Origin: Microbacterium sp. BLY
GTDB taxonomy: Bacteria > Actinomycetota > Actinomycetes > Actinomycetales > Microbacteriaceae
Assembly: GCF_017939615.1 (NCBI RefSeq)
Contig: NZ_JAGKSR010000001.1
Coordinates: 930,001 to 994,000, forward strand
Direction: 5' to 3'
DNA: 64,000 bases
In this document: positions 1 through 8,782 of the stretch, piece by piece
Position numbering within the stretch: the stretch's first letter is position 1
Layout of the letters: the number at the start of each line of letters is the position of its first letter
Notes under the pieces: model-generated
The model's database searches: none
Told to the model about the DNA's origin: nothing
The model's input: only the letters and a program-made list of their open reading frames with translations
Position numbers and translations under genes: made by a program

Positions 1-929
1 TCGTGCTGCACCTCATGCTCGTGGTCGCCTTCGGCATCAAGGCCGCGATCTTCCCGGTGTCGTTCTGGCTGCCGGACTCCTATCCGACCGCACCCGCGCC
101 CGTCACGGCCGTGTTCGCCGGCCTGCTGACCAAGGTCGGCGTGTACGCGCTGATCCGCACCGAGACGCAGCTCTTCGCCTCGAACAGCATCGACACGCTG
201 CTGCTCATCATCGCGCTCGCGACCATGGTCGTCGGCGTCCTCGGCGCCGTCGCGCAGGCAGAGCTCAAACGGATCCTGTCGTTCACGCTCGTCAGCCACG
301 TCGGCTACATGATCTTCGGTCTCGCGATCGCGACCCCGGCCGCCATCGGCGCGACGGTGTACTACATCGTCCACCACATCGTCGTGCAGACCACCCTGTT
401 CCTCGCCGTGGGGCTCATCGAACGCCGGGCGGGCAGCACGTCCATCCTCCGGGTCAAGGGGCTGCTGAAGATCGCCCCGGTGATCGCGCTGCTGTACTTC
501 ATCCCCGCGATCAACCTCGGCGGTCTGCCCCCGTTCTCCGGGTTCATCGGCAAGTTCGCGCTGTTCGAGGCGGCCGCCTCGGTCGGCACTCCGCTGATGA
601 TCGTGCTCATCTTCGGCGGCATCATCACCTCGCTGCTCACCCTGTACGCGCTCATGCGGGCCTGGAACCTCGCGTTCTGGCGCGAGGAGGAGGACTCGAC
701 CGAGACCGAGGGGCGCATCTCCTACCTCACCGGGGCGCCCGCCGCGGATGAGCAGCAGGAGCGCCGGCACATCCCGAAGATCATGACCGTCGCCACCGCC
801 GGCATGGTCACGGTGACGGTGGCCCTGACGATCTTCGCCGGACCGCTGTACGCTCTGTGCGACCGTATCGGGGCGGGCCTGCTGCAGCCGGTCAACCTCG
901 TCCAGCTGGAAGACGAGGTGGAGGGATGA
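1..929 (+). CDS. mnhD: Na+/H+ antiporter subunit D, 5'-truncated by the window edge
   Basis: This is the last 308 codons of a proton-translocating NADH-quinone oxidoreductase-like membrane subunit. The readable part is a chain of hydrophobic helices and contains the conserved stretch FPVSFWLPDSYPTAPAPVTA, shared by MnhD/MrpD and NuoM/NuoN proteins. MnhD is a transmembrane proton/sodium-path subunit of the multi-subunit Mrp antiporter, used in pH and sodium homeostasis. Its TGA stop overlaps the ATG of the next gene, and the order D-E-F-G is the standard Mnh order, which identifies it as D rather than A. The frame is open at base 3, so the true start lies upstream of the window. Confidence 0.93.
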   Translation, partial: VLHLMLVVAFGIKAAIFPVSFWLPDSYPTAPAPVTAVFAGLLTKVGVYALIRTETQLFASNSIDTLLLIIALATMVVGVLGAVAQAELKRILSFTLVSHVGYMIFGLAIATPAAIGATVYYIVHHIVVQTTLFLAVGLIERRAGSTSILRVKGLLKIAPVIALLYFIPAINLGGLPPFSGFIGKFALFEAAASVGTPLMIVLIFGGIITSLLTLYALMRAWNLAFWREEEDSTETEGRISYLTGAPAADEQQERRHIPKIMTVATAGMVTVTVALTIFAGPLYALCDRIGAGLLQPVNLVQLEDEVEG

Positions 930-1519
930 GTCCGGACACCAAGCGCGTCTGGCGGGACATCGGCATGCAGCTGCCGTTCCTCGCCTGGCTGATCGTGCTG
1001 TGGATGCTGCTGTGGGCGCAGTTCACGGTGCTCTCGTTCCTCACGGGACTCGTGGTGGCGATCTTCGTGACCCGCGTGTTCCGCCTGCCGACGGTCGAGC
1101 TCTCCGGGCGCATCAACCTCTGGTACGGCGCGCTGTTCGTGGCCCAGTTCCTGTTCGCGATCCTCCGCGGCGCGCTCTCGGTGACCGCCCAGGTGTTCGA
1201 CTTCCGCCGGCAGCCCGGCACCGCCATCGTCGCGGTGAACCTGCGGTACGCGGACGACCTCGTGATGACGCACGTCGCGGTGGTGTCGTCCCTCATCCCG
1301 GGGTCGCTCGTGGTCGAGGCCGATCGCGACCGCGGCATCCTGTACCTGCACGTGATCGGGGTGCGCAGCAAGGAGGACGTCGAGATGCAGCGACAGGGCG
1401 TCCTCGGCTGGGAGAAGCGCATCGTGCGTGCGCTCGGCAGCCCGGCCCAGTACCGGGCCCTCAAGGCCGACGAGAAGGCCGGTCGGATCGACCCGGCGAC
1501 GATCGGCGGTGCCCGATGA
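926..1519 (+). CDS. mnhE: Na+/H+ antiporter subunit E
   Basis: A 197-residue protein with two or three N-terminal membrane helices followed by a cytoplasmic domain. The C-terminal segment SSLIPGSLVVE and the following LYLHVIG stretch are typical of the MnhE/MrpE family. It is a small accessory subunit of the Mrp antiporter needed for assembly or full activity. The ATG at 926 overlaps the mnhD stop (ATGA), and its own stop overlaps the mnhF start in the same way. This tight translational coupling selects the start; longer in-frame reading would run deep into mnhD. Confidence 0.93.
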   Translation: MSPDTKRVWRDIGMQLPFLAWLIVLWMLLWAQFTVLSFLTGLVVAIFVTRVFRLPTVELSGRINLWYGALFVAQFLFAILRGALSVTAQVFDFRRQPGTAIVAVNLRYADDLVMTHVAVVSSLIPGSLVVEADRDRGILYLHVIGVRSKEDVEMQRQGVLGWEKRIVRALGSPAQYRALKADEKAGRIDPATIGGAR

Positions 1520-1785
1520 ACACGCTGCTCCTCATCATCCTCGCCGTGTTCGCCGTCGCCGCGATCCTCGCGGTCGTCCGCATCGTGCGCGGCCCGTCGA
1601 TCCTCGATCGCGCCGTCGCGGCCGACGTCCTCCTGACCGAGGTGATGTGCGTGCTCGGCGCCGAGATGGCCATCAACGGTCACACCCGCAACATCCCGGT
1701 GCTCCTCATCATCGCGGCGGTCGGCGTGTTCGGGTCGATCGCGGTCGCCCGCTTCGTCGCGAGAAGGGACAACACGACACCATGA
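1516..1785 (+). CDS. mnhF: Na+/H+ antiporter subunit F
   Basis: An 89-residue protein with three predicted membrane helices and the family motif VRGPSILDRAVAAD after the first helix. MnhF/MrpF is a small integral-membrane subunit of the Mrp antiporter. It starts at an ATG overlapping the mnhE stop and ends overlapping the ATG of mnhG, so it is translationally coupled in the operon. Length and motif fit the family well. Confidence 0.92.
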   Translation: MNTLLLIILAVFAVAAILAVVRIVRGPSILDRAVAADVLLTEVMCVLGAEMAINGHTRNIPVLLIIAAVGVFGSIAVARFVARRDNTTP

Positions 1786-2171
1786 ACGTGTTCGGTCTGA
1801 TGATCCCTGATCCCGTCGTCGACGTGGCGGTGCTCGTCCTCATCCTGCTCGGGGCGATCCTCTGCCTCTCCGCAGCGGTCGGCCTGCTGCACTTCCGTGA
1901 CGTCCCCACGCGTCTGCACGCGGCGACGAAGCCGCAGGTGCTCGGCCTGCTGCTCATCTGCCTGGCGATCGCCCTGTCACAGCGCTCGATCGGCGGATTC
2001 CTCTTCGGACTGGTGCTCGTCGCGCCGGTGGTGCTCATGCAGTTCGCGACCGCGCCGCTCTCGGCGCACATGGTCGGTCGTCAGGCGTACCGCAACGGCA
2101 CGATCGAGCAGCGGGGTCTCGTCGTCGACGAACTCGCCGAGTCGAAGCAGACCCCTCCCGCCGCCGGCTGA
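1782..2171 (+). CDS. mnhG: Na+/H+ antiporter subunit G
   Basis: A 129-residue membrane protein with three helices and the MnhG/MrpG signature GLLHFRDVPTRLHAATKPQ between the first two. It is the last gene of the antiporter operon. The C-terminal tail is hydrophilic. The stop codon at 2169-2171 lies in the first copy of a 24-bp tandem duplication (2163-2210), so a small slippage there would change the last residues. No terminator is evident directly after it; instead a palindromic element begins at 2218. Confidence 0.92.
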   Translation: MNVFGLMIPDPVVDVAVLVLILLGAILCLSAAVGLLHFRDVPTRLHAATKPQVLGLLLICLAIALSQRSIGGFLFGLVLVAPVVLMQFATAPLSAHMVGRQAYRNGTIEQRGLVVDELAESKQTPPAAG

Positions 2172-2210
2172 CCGCTCCTCTGCCCCGCCGGCTGACCGCT
2201 CCTCTGCCCC
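2163..2210 (+). repeat. 24-bp tandem duplication at the mnhG stop
   Basis: Two exact head-to-tail copies of a 24-bp unit beginning GCCGGCTGACCGC (2163-2186 and 2187-2210), followed by four bases of a third. The first copy contains the mnhG stop codon. The period is a multiple of three, so the second copy repeats the stop in frame. Confidence 0.9.
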
Positions 2211-2217
2211 GCCGCCC

Positions 2218-2302
2218 GTTCACAACTCAGGAGAACCGCGCGGCCATCGCGCTGCGCGTGCGCCCGCGGCGGATATCGGACCGAAACTCCTGAATTGTGA
2301 AC
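2218..2302. repeat. palindromic element, left of the DUF559 gene
   Basis: The arms GTTCACAACTCAGGAG (2218-2233) and CTCCTGAATTGTGAAC (2287-2302) are inverted copies matching at 15 of 16 positions, with a GC-rich core between. A second copy of the same design lies at 3277-3361, just across the DUF559 gene, and a diverged third lies at 39832-39917. A REP-like dispersed palindrome is my interpretation. Confidence 0.8.
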
Positions 2303-2411
2303 GACGGGCGCCGCCTTCTCGTCTCCTCCACCGTCGGAGGATCGGGGGCAGCGAGTCCACATCCGGCCCGACGCCCGGTCCTGCCGTGCCGCGCCGGGCA
2401 TCCTCCGGGAT

Positions 2412-3359
2412 GTGAAGACGGACTCCGCACATCCGCGCGCCGCCGAGGTGTTCGCCTCGACGGTGTTCACTCGAGCGGAGCTCCGCGCCTCGGGGCTGAG
2501 AGGGCGCGAGCTGACGGCCCTGGTGAGGAGTGGGCGGCTGCTGCGACTGCGCCGAGACCGATACGCCCGTCCGGACGTGGACCCCGTCGTCGCGGAGGCC
2601 GTCCGGATCGGTGGTCGCGTCACCTGCGTCTCCCTCCTCCGGCTGCTCGGGGTGTTCGTGCTCGAGGCGCAGGGGGTGCACGTGCAGGTCGAGCCCCATC
2701 GCTCGCGTCTGGGGTGTCGCGATGCGGCGGCACACAGGGTGCATTGGGCTGAGGATGTCGCGGCGAGTGCGCTGCACGTCACCTCCCTGGATGCGGCGGT
2801 ACGCCATGCCGTGCGCTGCCAGTCCCCTCGCGCGTCGGTGGCCACCATGGACAGCCTGCTCCATCAGCGTCTCCTCACGATGGACGAGCTGCGCGCGATC
2901 TTCGCCGGGCTGCCGCAGCGGTTCGGCGCCGTGCTCGCGCTCGTCGACGCATCAGCCGAATCCGGACCGGAGACCTTCGTCCGGCTCCTCCTCCGGTCGC
3001 TGGGGGTCTCCTTCGAGACGCAGGTCTCGCTGGCCGGCGTGGGTCGCGTCGACTTCGTCGTCGACGGATGGCTGATCGTGGAGTGCGACAGTCGTGCCTT
3101 TCACGAGGGATGGGCGAAGCAGCAGCGAGATCGTGCGCGGGACATCGCGGCCGCCCGCCTCGGCTACGTCACGATCCGTCCACTCGCCGCCGACATCCTC
3201 TCCGACCCGGCAGGCACGCGCGACGCGCTGCGGGAGGTGCTGGAGGTGCTCGGCCCCCGGTTCGTCGGCGCTCGACGTTCACAACTCAGGAAAACGGGCG
3301 GCCGCAGCCTCCTTCCGCCACCGAATCGCGCGAACGCGCGGCGATCTCCTGAGTTGTGA
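2412..3359 (+). CDS. AbiEi-type N-terminal domain plus DUF559 (Vsr-like) nuclease-like protein
   Basis: A 315-residue protein. The first ~70 residues resemble the winged-helix AbiEi antitoxin N-terminus (a start-site segment VFTRAELRASGLRGRELTAL followed by a basic stretch). The C-terminal part (about 205-285) is DUF559-like: VDFVVDGWLIVECD, a conserved histidine, then RDRARDIAAARLGY, a PD-(D/E)XK/Vsr arrangement. Such fusions are common in Actinobacteria and mostly uncharacterised; DNA cleavage is inferred from the fold. The start is a GTG at 2412 without a strong ribosome site. The stop at 3357-3359 lies inside the right arm of a palindrome related to the one upstream, so the C-terminus is encoded by that element. 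No partner toxin gene is adjacent. Confidence 0.75.
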   Translation: MKTDSAHPRAAEVFASTVFTRAELRASGLRGRELTALVRSGRLLRLRRDRYARPDVDPVVAEAVRIGGRVTCVSLLRLLGVFVLEAQGVHVQVEPHRSRLGCRDAAAHRVHWAEDVAASALHVTSLDAAVRHAVRCQSPRASVATMDSLLHQRLLTMDELRAIFAGLPQRFGAVLALVDASAESGPETFVRLLLRSLGVSFETQVSLAGVGRVDFVVDGWLIVECDSRAFHEGWAKQQRDRARDIAAARLGYVTIRPLAADILSDPAGTRDALREVLEVLGPRFVGARRSQLRKTGGRSLLPPPNRANARRSPEL

Positions 3360-3361
3360 AC
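3277..3361. repeat. palindromic element, right of the DUF559 gene
   Basis: GTTCACAACTCAGG (3277-3290) and CTCCTGAGTTGTGAAC (3346-3361) form inverted arms matching the element at 2218-2302 in arm sequence and in total length (85 bp). The coding frame of the DUF559 gene passes through it and stops in its right arm. Confidence 0.8.
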
Positions 3362-3373
3362 GGCGACGCGGGG

Positions 3374-4135
3374 TCAGGTGCGGGCGGCGAAGGCCTCGAT
3401 GAGGCGGGCGGCGGGCTCGGAGTCGCTGATGAGCGTGCCGTGCCCGTGGTCGGGGATGACGGCGAGCTCGGCCCCCGGGATCGCGTCGAGGATGTCCTGG
3501 CACCAGCTCATCGGTGCCAGCGGGTCGTCCTCGCCCCGGAGCACGAGCACCGGGCAGGCGATGCGGACGAACGCCTTCTCCGGCTTGTGGACGATGGTGG
3601 CCCGCATCTTGCGGATCAGGTGCGGTCCGCCGCGGAGGTACTCGCGGGCGCCGCGCCAGATGACGAGGGGACGCTCGCCCACGAGGTCCTGGAGGAGGTA
3701 GCGGGCCTGGGCGCCGATGTTGCGTTCGGCCTTGTCGACGGTGGGGCCCGCGAGCACGACGCCGGCCACGAGGGACGGGTGCCGGGCGGCGAGCTCGGCG
3801 GCGATCTGGCTGCCCATCGAGTGCCCGATGACCACGACGGGGTCGGCGTCCACGTGGCGGAGGTAGGCGGCGACGAGGTCGGCATGCCGCTGCATCGTCA
3901 GGGTGCGCGTGGGTTCGGGTGCCTCACCGAAGCCGGGGAGGTCGAGGGCGATCACCCGCCCCTGCAGCCGCTGGGTGAGGTCGAGGTAGACGCTGCGTCC
4001 CATGCCGATGCCGTGCAGCAGGAGGTAGGTGGGCGGTCCGTCGCCGAAGGTCTCGGCGATCAGGGTCGCTCCGGCGTGCTCGAACTCGAGGAGGGTGGCC
4101 GGCGTCCCCTTCGGGGCGAGGTAGCTGGTGGGCAC
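3374..4135 (-). CDS. alpha/beta hydrolase
   Basis: A 253-residue single-domain alpha/beta-hydrolase with no signal peptide. The oxyanion region LLHGIGMGRS is near residue 40, the nucleophile elbow GHSMG has its serine near 106, a candidate acid lies in RGEDDPLAP (about 203) and the catalytic histidine in DHGHGT (about 232). The substrate cannot be told from sequence. The start is GTG at 4135. It lies 35 bp downstream of the acylase gene on the same strand and may be its operon partner. Relationship to esterases or lactonases is equally possible. Confidence 0.85.
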   Translation of the reverse strand: MPTSYLAPKGTPATLLEFEHAGATLIAETFGDGPPTYLLLHGIGMGRSVYLDLTQRLQGRVIALDLPGFGEAPEPTRTLTMQRHADLVAAYLRHVDADPVVVIGHSMGSQIAAELAARHPSLVAGVVLAGPTVDKAERNIGAQARYLLQDLVGERPLVIWRGAREYLRGGPHLIRKMRATIVHKPEKAFVRIACPVLVLRGEDDPLAPMSWCQDILDAIPGAELAVIPDHGHGTLISDSEPAARLIEAFAART

Positions 4136-4170
4136 CCGTCCACGCTAGCCGAGCACCCTCCACGCGCCTC

Positions 4171-6813
4171 TCAGCCGGCGGGGGTGAGCGTGAGGGTGTC
4201 GACGGCGGCCGCCGTCACGGCCTTCGCGCTGAACGCCCAGGGGCGCTGCACCCCGGTGGACCAGTCCGTCGTCTGATCGACGTAGTGCTCGTGGAAGGCG
4301 TGACCGGAGGCGCCGGTGAGGTGGATCCAGGTGGAGTCGTCGAAGTCGGCGAGGTCGACGACCATCCGCATGGAGGGGACCGTCGTGGTCGCGTAGGACT
4401 CGCCGAGCTGCCAGCCGGTCGCGTCGACCACCGATGCGCCGCCGCCGACCGGGTACGGGCCGCGGTTGAACAGCGCCTCGATGGGGGCGATGCCGGAGGA
4501 GCCGAACGTGTCGCTCGTGAGGGTGAGGGCGTGCAGGTCGCCCCAGTTCCAGCGCGCGACGTCCGTGCCCTGGAGGGCGGACAGTTCGTCGTACGCCTGT
4601 TCGGCGGACAGCGCGAGCATCTCGTCCCTGCCGTCGACGTCGATCTCCTGGTTGGTCCAGAGGGGGTCGGCGGGGTCGTCCAGCAGGGCGCCGACCACCG
4701 TGAAAAGCCGGCCCTGACCGCCGATGGGCAGCGGCTGCTCGCGTTCGGAGAAGAGGTTCTGGACGAGGTGCGACCACAGCACGTTCGCGTAGGCGGCAGC
4801 GGCCGAGGAAGCGCTGTTCTGCGCATCCCAGCCGCGCAGGAGCTCGACGGCCTGCTGCGGACCGGCGCCCTCGACCTCGACGTCGGTGAGCGCGGTGACG
4901 AGCTGCTTGCCGATCCACATCTCGCCGTCCATCTGGATCTCGCGCATGTCGTCGGCCGTCAGCGGCCCGGCGGCGGCCCGGCGTTCGATGAGGTGGGCGA
5001 TGCGCGCGGCGCGGTAGCCCTGATCCCAGTCCCGGGAGAGGAAGTGCTCGTAGTCGTCGGTGACGATGGCGTTGTTCGCGGTGACGATGTAGCCGGAGCT
5101 CGGGTTGTAGGCCACGGGGAGGTCTTCGAACGGGATGTACCCGGTCCAGTCGTAGCTGCTGTCCCAGCCGGGCTGCGGCATCCAGCCGTCGCCGGCGCCG
5201 CGGATCGGGAGGCGCCCGGGTGTCTGGTACCCGATGTTGCCGTCGACGTCGGCGTAGATGAGGTTCTGCGCGGGGACATCGAAGAGGGAGGCGGCGCGGC
5301 GGAAGTCCTCGAAGTCCTGTGCCGTGGACAGCGCGAAGATCGCGGTCGCCGCGGTGCCGGGGTCGAGCGCCGTCCACCGCAGGCTGACGGCGTACTCGGC
5401 GGGGTCGGGCCCGGGTGCGGTCGGAGCGGTGCCCTCGGCGGTGAGCCCGGGGACGGGGTCGTCCGCGATCCCGGTGAAGTCGTCGGTGAGGCCGGAGATG
5501 ATCGGGCCGTGCACGGTGGAGCGGATCGTGAGCTCGATGTCGTCCCCGCCGGCGACCTTGATGGTCTCGGTGCTCTCCTCGAGCGGGACGAGCGCGCCGT
5601 CGCGCCAGTAGGAGTCGCCCTCGACGCGTTCGATGTACAGGTCGGTGACGTCGGTGGTGAGGTTGGTGAAGCCCCAGGCGACGCGCTGGTTGTGCCCGAT
5701 GACGATTCCCGGGAGGCCGGAGAAGGAGAAGCCGCCGACGTCGAACGGGCAGTCCTCGTCGACCGTGGAGCACCGGAGCTGCACCTGGTACCAGACGGAC
5801 GGGAGCGCGGCGCCGAGGTGCGGGTCGTTGGCCAGCAGCGGCATCCCGGATTCGGTGAGGTCTCCGGAGACGACCCAGGAGTTGGATCCGATGCCCTCGC
5901 CGGCGTCTCCGACGAGCACGCTGGCCGCTTCGATGACCGACGACGTCTCCTGCCATTCGACCGTGGTGATCGCCGCCTGTGCGCCGCCGTCGTCTTCGGG
6001 GACGGGGAAGGCCGCGGGCTCGGCGCTGGTCTCCAGCGGCGGGACGGTGGAGATCTTGGGAACGATGACCGGGTTCCGGTCGAAGGGGTAGGCCGGGTAC
6101 AGGGTCGCGAGGAGGCCGTCGACGTCCGCCTCGGGGTCGTCGGCGAGCTGCGCGGCCAGGAGTGCCCGCTCGGTCTCGTCCTCGACGTTGGTGCGGAGGT
6201 CCCATGCCATGGCCTTCAGCCACGCGACGGAGTCGGCGGGCTCCCACGGCTCCGGCTCGTAGTCGGGGTTCTGCAGTCCGAGGACCGCGTATTCGAGGGA
6301 GAGCTCGGCGCCGGAGCGCGAGGACAGGTAGGCGTTGACGCCGTCCGCGTAGGCCTCGTAGTAGCTGCGGGTGACGTCGTCCATCGCCTCGACCTCCGCC
6401 TCGGCGGTCTTGCGCCAGCCGAGGGTGCGCAGGAACGCGTCGGTGCCGGCCTGGGAGGCGCCGAACAGCTCGGCGACGCGGCCGGAGGTGACGTGGCGGC
6501 GGAAGTCCATCTCGAAGAAGCGGTCCTGGGCGTGCACGAACCCTTCGGCGAAGAACAGGTCCTCCGAGGAGTCGGCGGTGATGGTGGGCACGCCGCTGGC
6601 GTCGCGCTGCACCGTGACGTCGGCCTTCAGGCCCGCGAGCGCCGTCGACCCCGACGTCTGCGGGAAGGAGCGCTGGATGGTCCACGTCACGAAGAACGCG
6701 GCGGCGACGGCCAGCACGACGACGGCGGCCACCACGAGGAACGCGATGCGGCCGATACGGGCGCCCAGCGGGAGGCGCGGGGGAGTGGCGGACGCCGGCG
6801 AATCGGTCATCAT
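4171..6813 (-). CDS. penicillin acylase family protein (Ntn hydrolase), membrane-anchored
   Basis: An 880-residue protein with one N-terminal membrane segment (about 21-45), followed by the small alpha chain and, after a linker, the beta chain. The maturation site is visible as GSNSWVVSG: the serine near residue 310 would become the N-terminal nucleophile after autoproteolysis. Later motifs ANDPHLG and WGFTNLTTDVTDLY also match penicillin/cephalosporin/acyl-homoserine-lactone acylases. The reaction is hydrolysis of an amide-linked acyl group outside the cell; whether the substrate is a beta-lactam side chain, a quorum signal or a peptide is unknown. The second ATG of a double ATG is equally possible as start. 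The alpha/beta hydrolase follows closely. Confidence 0.88.
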   Translation of the reverse strand: MMTDSPASATPPRLPLGARIGRIAFLVVAAVVVLAVAAAFFVTWTIQRSFPQTSGSTALAGLKADVTVQRDASGVPTITADSSEDLFFAEGFVHAQDRFFEMDFRRHVTSGRVAELFGASQAGTDAFLRTLGWRKTAEAEVEAMDDVTRSYYEAYADGVNAYLSSRSGAELSLEYAVLGLQNPDYEPEPWEPADSVAWLKAMAWDLRTNVEDETERALLAAQLADDPEADVDGLLATLYPAYPFDRNPVIVPKISTVPPLETSAEPAAFPVPEDDGGAQAAITTVEWQETSSVIEAASVLVGDAGEGIGSNSWVVSGDLTESGMPLLANDPHLGAALPSVWYQVQLRCSTVDEDCPFDVGGFSFSGLPGIVIGHNQRVAWGFTNLTTDVTDLYIERVEGDSYWRDGALVPLEESTETIKVAGGDDIELTIRSTVHGPIISGLTDDFTGIADDPVPGLTAEGTAPTAPGPDPAEYAVSLRWTALDPGTAATAIFALSTAQDFEDFRRAASLFDVPAQNLIYADVDGNIGYQTPGRLPIRGAGDGWMPQPGWDSSYDWTGYIPFEDLPVAYNPSSGYIVTANNAIVTDDYEHFLSRDWDQGYRAARIAHLIERRAAAGPLTADDMREIQMDGEMWIGKQLVTALTDVEVEGAGPQQAVELLRGWDAQNSASSAAAAYANVLWSHLVQNLFSEREQPLPIGGQGRLFTVVGALLDDPADPLWTNQEIDVDGRDEMLALSAEQAYDELSALQGTDVARWNWGDLHALTLTSDTFGSSGIAPIEALFNRGPYPVGGGASVVDATGWQLGESYATTTVPSMRMVVDLADFDDSTWIHLTGASGHAFHEHYVDQTTDWSTGVQRPWAFSAKAVTAAAVDTLTLTPAG

Positions 6814-6946
6814 CGTCGAGAACTCTTTCGGGTAGACAGGTGGGACTCAGTCCCACAGAGCCCCAGTGCGCGTTTCACGGGTGCGCGCCTTCGCATCATA
6901 GCCGCACCGCGCTCGCCGCGGGATGCCCCACGGCGAGCAGCGGCGT

Positions 6947-8782
6947 TCAGCCGATGAGACTGGGCTGGAGATCGCGCAGCGTGCGGCGGTGCGTCATACG
7001 GGTCACCCCGATCATCGCCAGCACGAGCGCCACGGCCAGCCAGCCCCCGAGCACGACCACGTCCCAGCCGGCGCGGGCGTAGTCGCCGCCGTACATGAGC
7101 TGTCGCATGGCGTCGACGACGTAGCCGAGCGGCAGGACGTGATGCAGCGCGGCGAGCGGTGTCGGAAGGGTCTGCCACGGGAAGGTGCCGCCCGCGGTGA
7201 CGAGTTGCAGCACCATGAGGACGAGTCCGAGGAACTGCCCCACCGAGCCGAGCCAGATGTTGAGCGCGAGGATGATCGCGGCGAACGTCGCCGACGCGAA
7301 CATCAGCACCCCGAGCGTGCCGAGTGGGTGGTCGAAGGTGAAGCCGAGCGTGAGGGCGAGGATGCCCATCAGCCCGAGCATCTGCACGCCGCCGAGCGCG
7401 GCGGGGGTCAGCCACCCCGCCAGGGTGACCCGGATCGGGGAGTGCAGCGCGGTGACGGCGCGGCGGGAGATCGGCTTCACGATGAGGAACAACGCGTAGA
7501 TGCCGATCCAGGCGGAGAGCGCGGCGAAGAAGGGGGCCAGACCGGCACCGTAGTCCTGGGCGGCGGCCACCTTGTCGCTGGACACCTTCACCGGGTCGGC
7601 GATCGTGTCGGCCTGCCGGGTGCGCAGTTCGGGGGTCGAGGCGGGGATGGCCTGCACGCCGTCCGCGAGTCCGTCGCGCAGTTCCGCGGTGCCGGACGAC
7701 AGGGTCTGGAGGCCGTCGCGGAGCTGGGTGGCTCCCGTATTGGCCGCGGCGGCCCCGGACGCGAGGGTGCCGGCGCCGCCGGCCAGCTCGTTCGCCCCGG
7801 AGGCCACGGAGGCGGCGCCGGCGGCGAGCTCATCGATCTTGCCGACCGCGTTCTGCACCTGGGCGTTGCCCTCCTGGATCTGCGTGCCCAGCGGGTCGAG
7901 GCGCGTGAGCACGTCGTCGATCTCGTCCGGCGTGAGCCCCTGCTGCGACAGGACGTCGGCGATGTCCGTCCGCACCTGGGGGAGCGCATCGGTGGCCTGC
8001 TGCACGACCGCACCCGCCTGGTCGGCGATGTCGGCGAGCTGGCGGTTTCCCGCACTGACCTGCTGCGCGCCGTCGGCGAGCGTCCGCGCCCCGGAGGCCA
8101 GTTCGGCGGAGCCGGAGGCGAGCTGGGCGGTCCCGTCGGCGAGCGTCGCACTGCCGGAGGCGGCGGTGCTCGCCCCGTCGGCGAGCTGCGTCGCGCCGTC
8201 GGTGGCGGTGATGAGCTTGTCCCGCACCTCGCTGAGGCCGGTGAGCAGGCGTTCCGCGGCTTCGCTGCCGACCATCTGGGCGACCGAACTGCGGATCCTC
8301 TCGACCGCCTGCGACCCCATCGAGGAGGCGAGGTAGTTGTTCGCGTCGTTGGTCTCCAGGTCGATCCGGGCCTGCTGCGGGTCGTCGCCGCCGGCGGAGG
8401 TGAGCGCGGCGGAGAAGTCGGCGGGGATCGTCACGGTGAAGTCGACCACGCCGTGGCGGAGGGCCTCCGTCGCCTCGTCCTCGGTCATCCTCCGCCAGTC
8501 GAAGGCATTGCCCTTGAGAAGGTTGTCCGCCACGTCCTCGCCGTAGTTGACGGTCTCGCCGGACGCCGCGTCGGTGCCGGTGGTGGGCGCGGGAGCGCCC
8601 TCGTCATCGACCACCAGGGCCACCGGCACCTCGGAGAACTTGCCGTACGGGTCTTGATTCGCCCAGAGGTAGAGGCCTCCGTAGAGGATGGGGACGCACA
8701 GCAGCGCCACCAGCGCGAGGATGCCCATGCGGGTCGCGGTCAGGCGGCGGAGTTCGGCGGCGATCATCGCGGGGATCTTCAT
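6947..8782 (-). CDS. YhgE/Pip family membrane protein
   Basis: A 611-residue ABC-2-type membrane protein. There is one membrane helix near the N-terminus (residues ~19-40), a long extracellular domain rich in heptad-like ADGAxxLASG repeats (about 190-390), then five helices at the C-terminus. This is the YhgE/Pip (phage infection protein) layout; relatives act in type VII effector transport (EsaA-like) or as phage receptors. Its ATG overlaps the stop of the ATPase-like gene upstream (ATGA), and both follow a tetR gene, so the three form one operon. The exported substrate is unknown. Confidence 0.87.
   Translation of the reverse strand: MKIPAMIAAELRRLTATRMGILALVALLCVPILYGGLYLWANQDPYGKFSEVPVALVVDDEGAPAPTTGTDAASGETVNYGEDVADNLLKGNAFDWRRMTEDEATEALRHGVVDFTVTIPADFSAALTSAGGDDPQQARIDLETNDANNYLASSMGSQAVERIRSSVAQMVGSEAAERLLTGLSEVRDKLITATDGATQLADGASTAASGSATLADGTAQLASGSAELASGARTLADGAQQVSAGNRQLADIADQAGAVVQQATDALPQVRTDIADVLSQQGLTPDEIDDVLTRLDPLGTQIQEGNAQVQNAVGKIDELAAGAASVASGANELAGGAGTLASGAAAANTGATQLRDGLQTLSSGTAELRDGLADGVQAIPASTPELRTRQADTIADPVKVSSDKVAAAQDYGAGLAPFFAALSAWIGIYALFLIVKPISRRAVTALHSPIRVTLAGWLTPAALGGVQMLGLMGILALTLGFTFDHPLGTLGVLMFASATFAAIILALNIWLGSVGQFLGLVLMVLQLVTAGGTFPWQTLPTPLAALHHVLPLGYVVDAMRQLMYGGDYARAGWDVVVLGGWLAVALVLAMIGVTRMTHRRTLRDLQPSLIG

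Noticed and set aside
722..1683. Minus-strand frames across the mnhD-E-F genes
   Set aside because: Histidine/arginine-rich antisense shadows of a well-defined antiporter operon.
4145..6957. Very long open frames on both strands over the acylase gene (about 900 codons each)
   Set aside because: They are shadows of GC-rich codon use: compositions are dominated by Arg, Gly, Pro and Ala or by Val/Gly/Asp, no motif is seen, and the acylase frame explains the locus.
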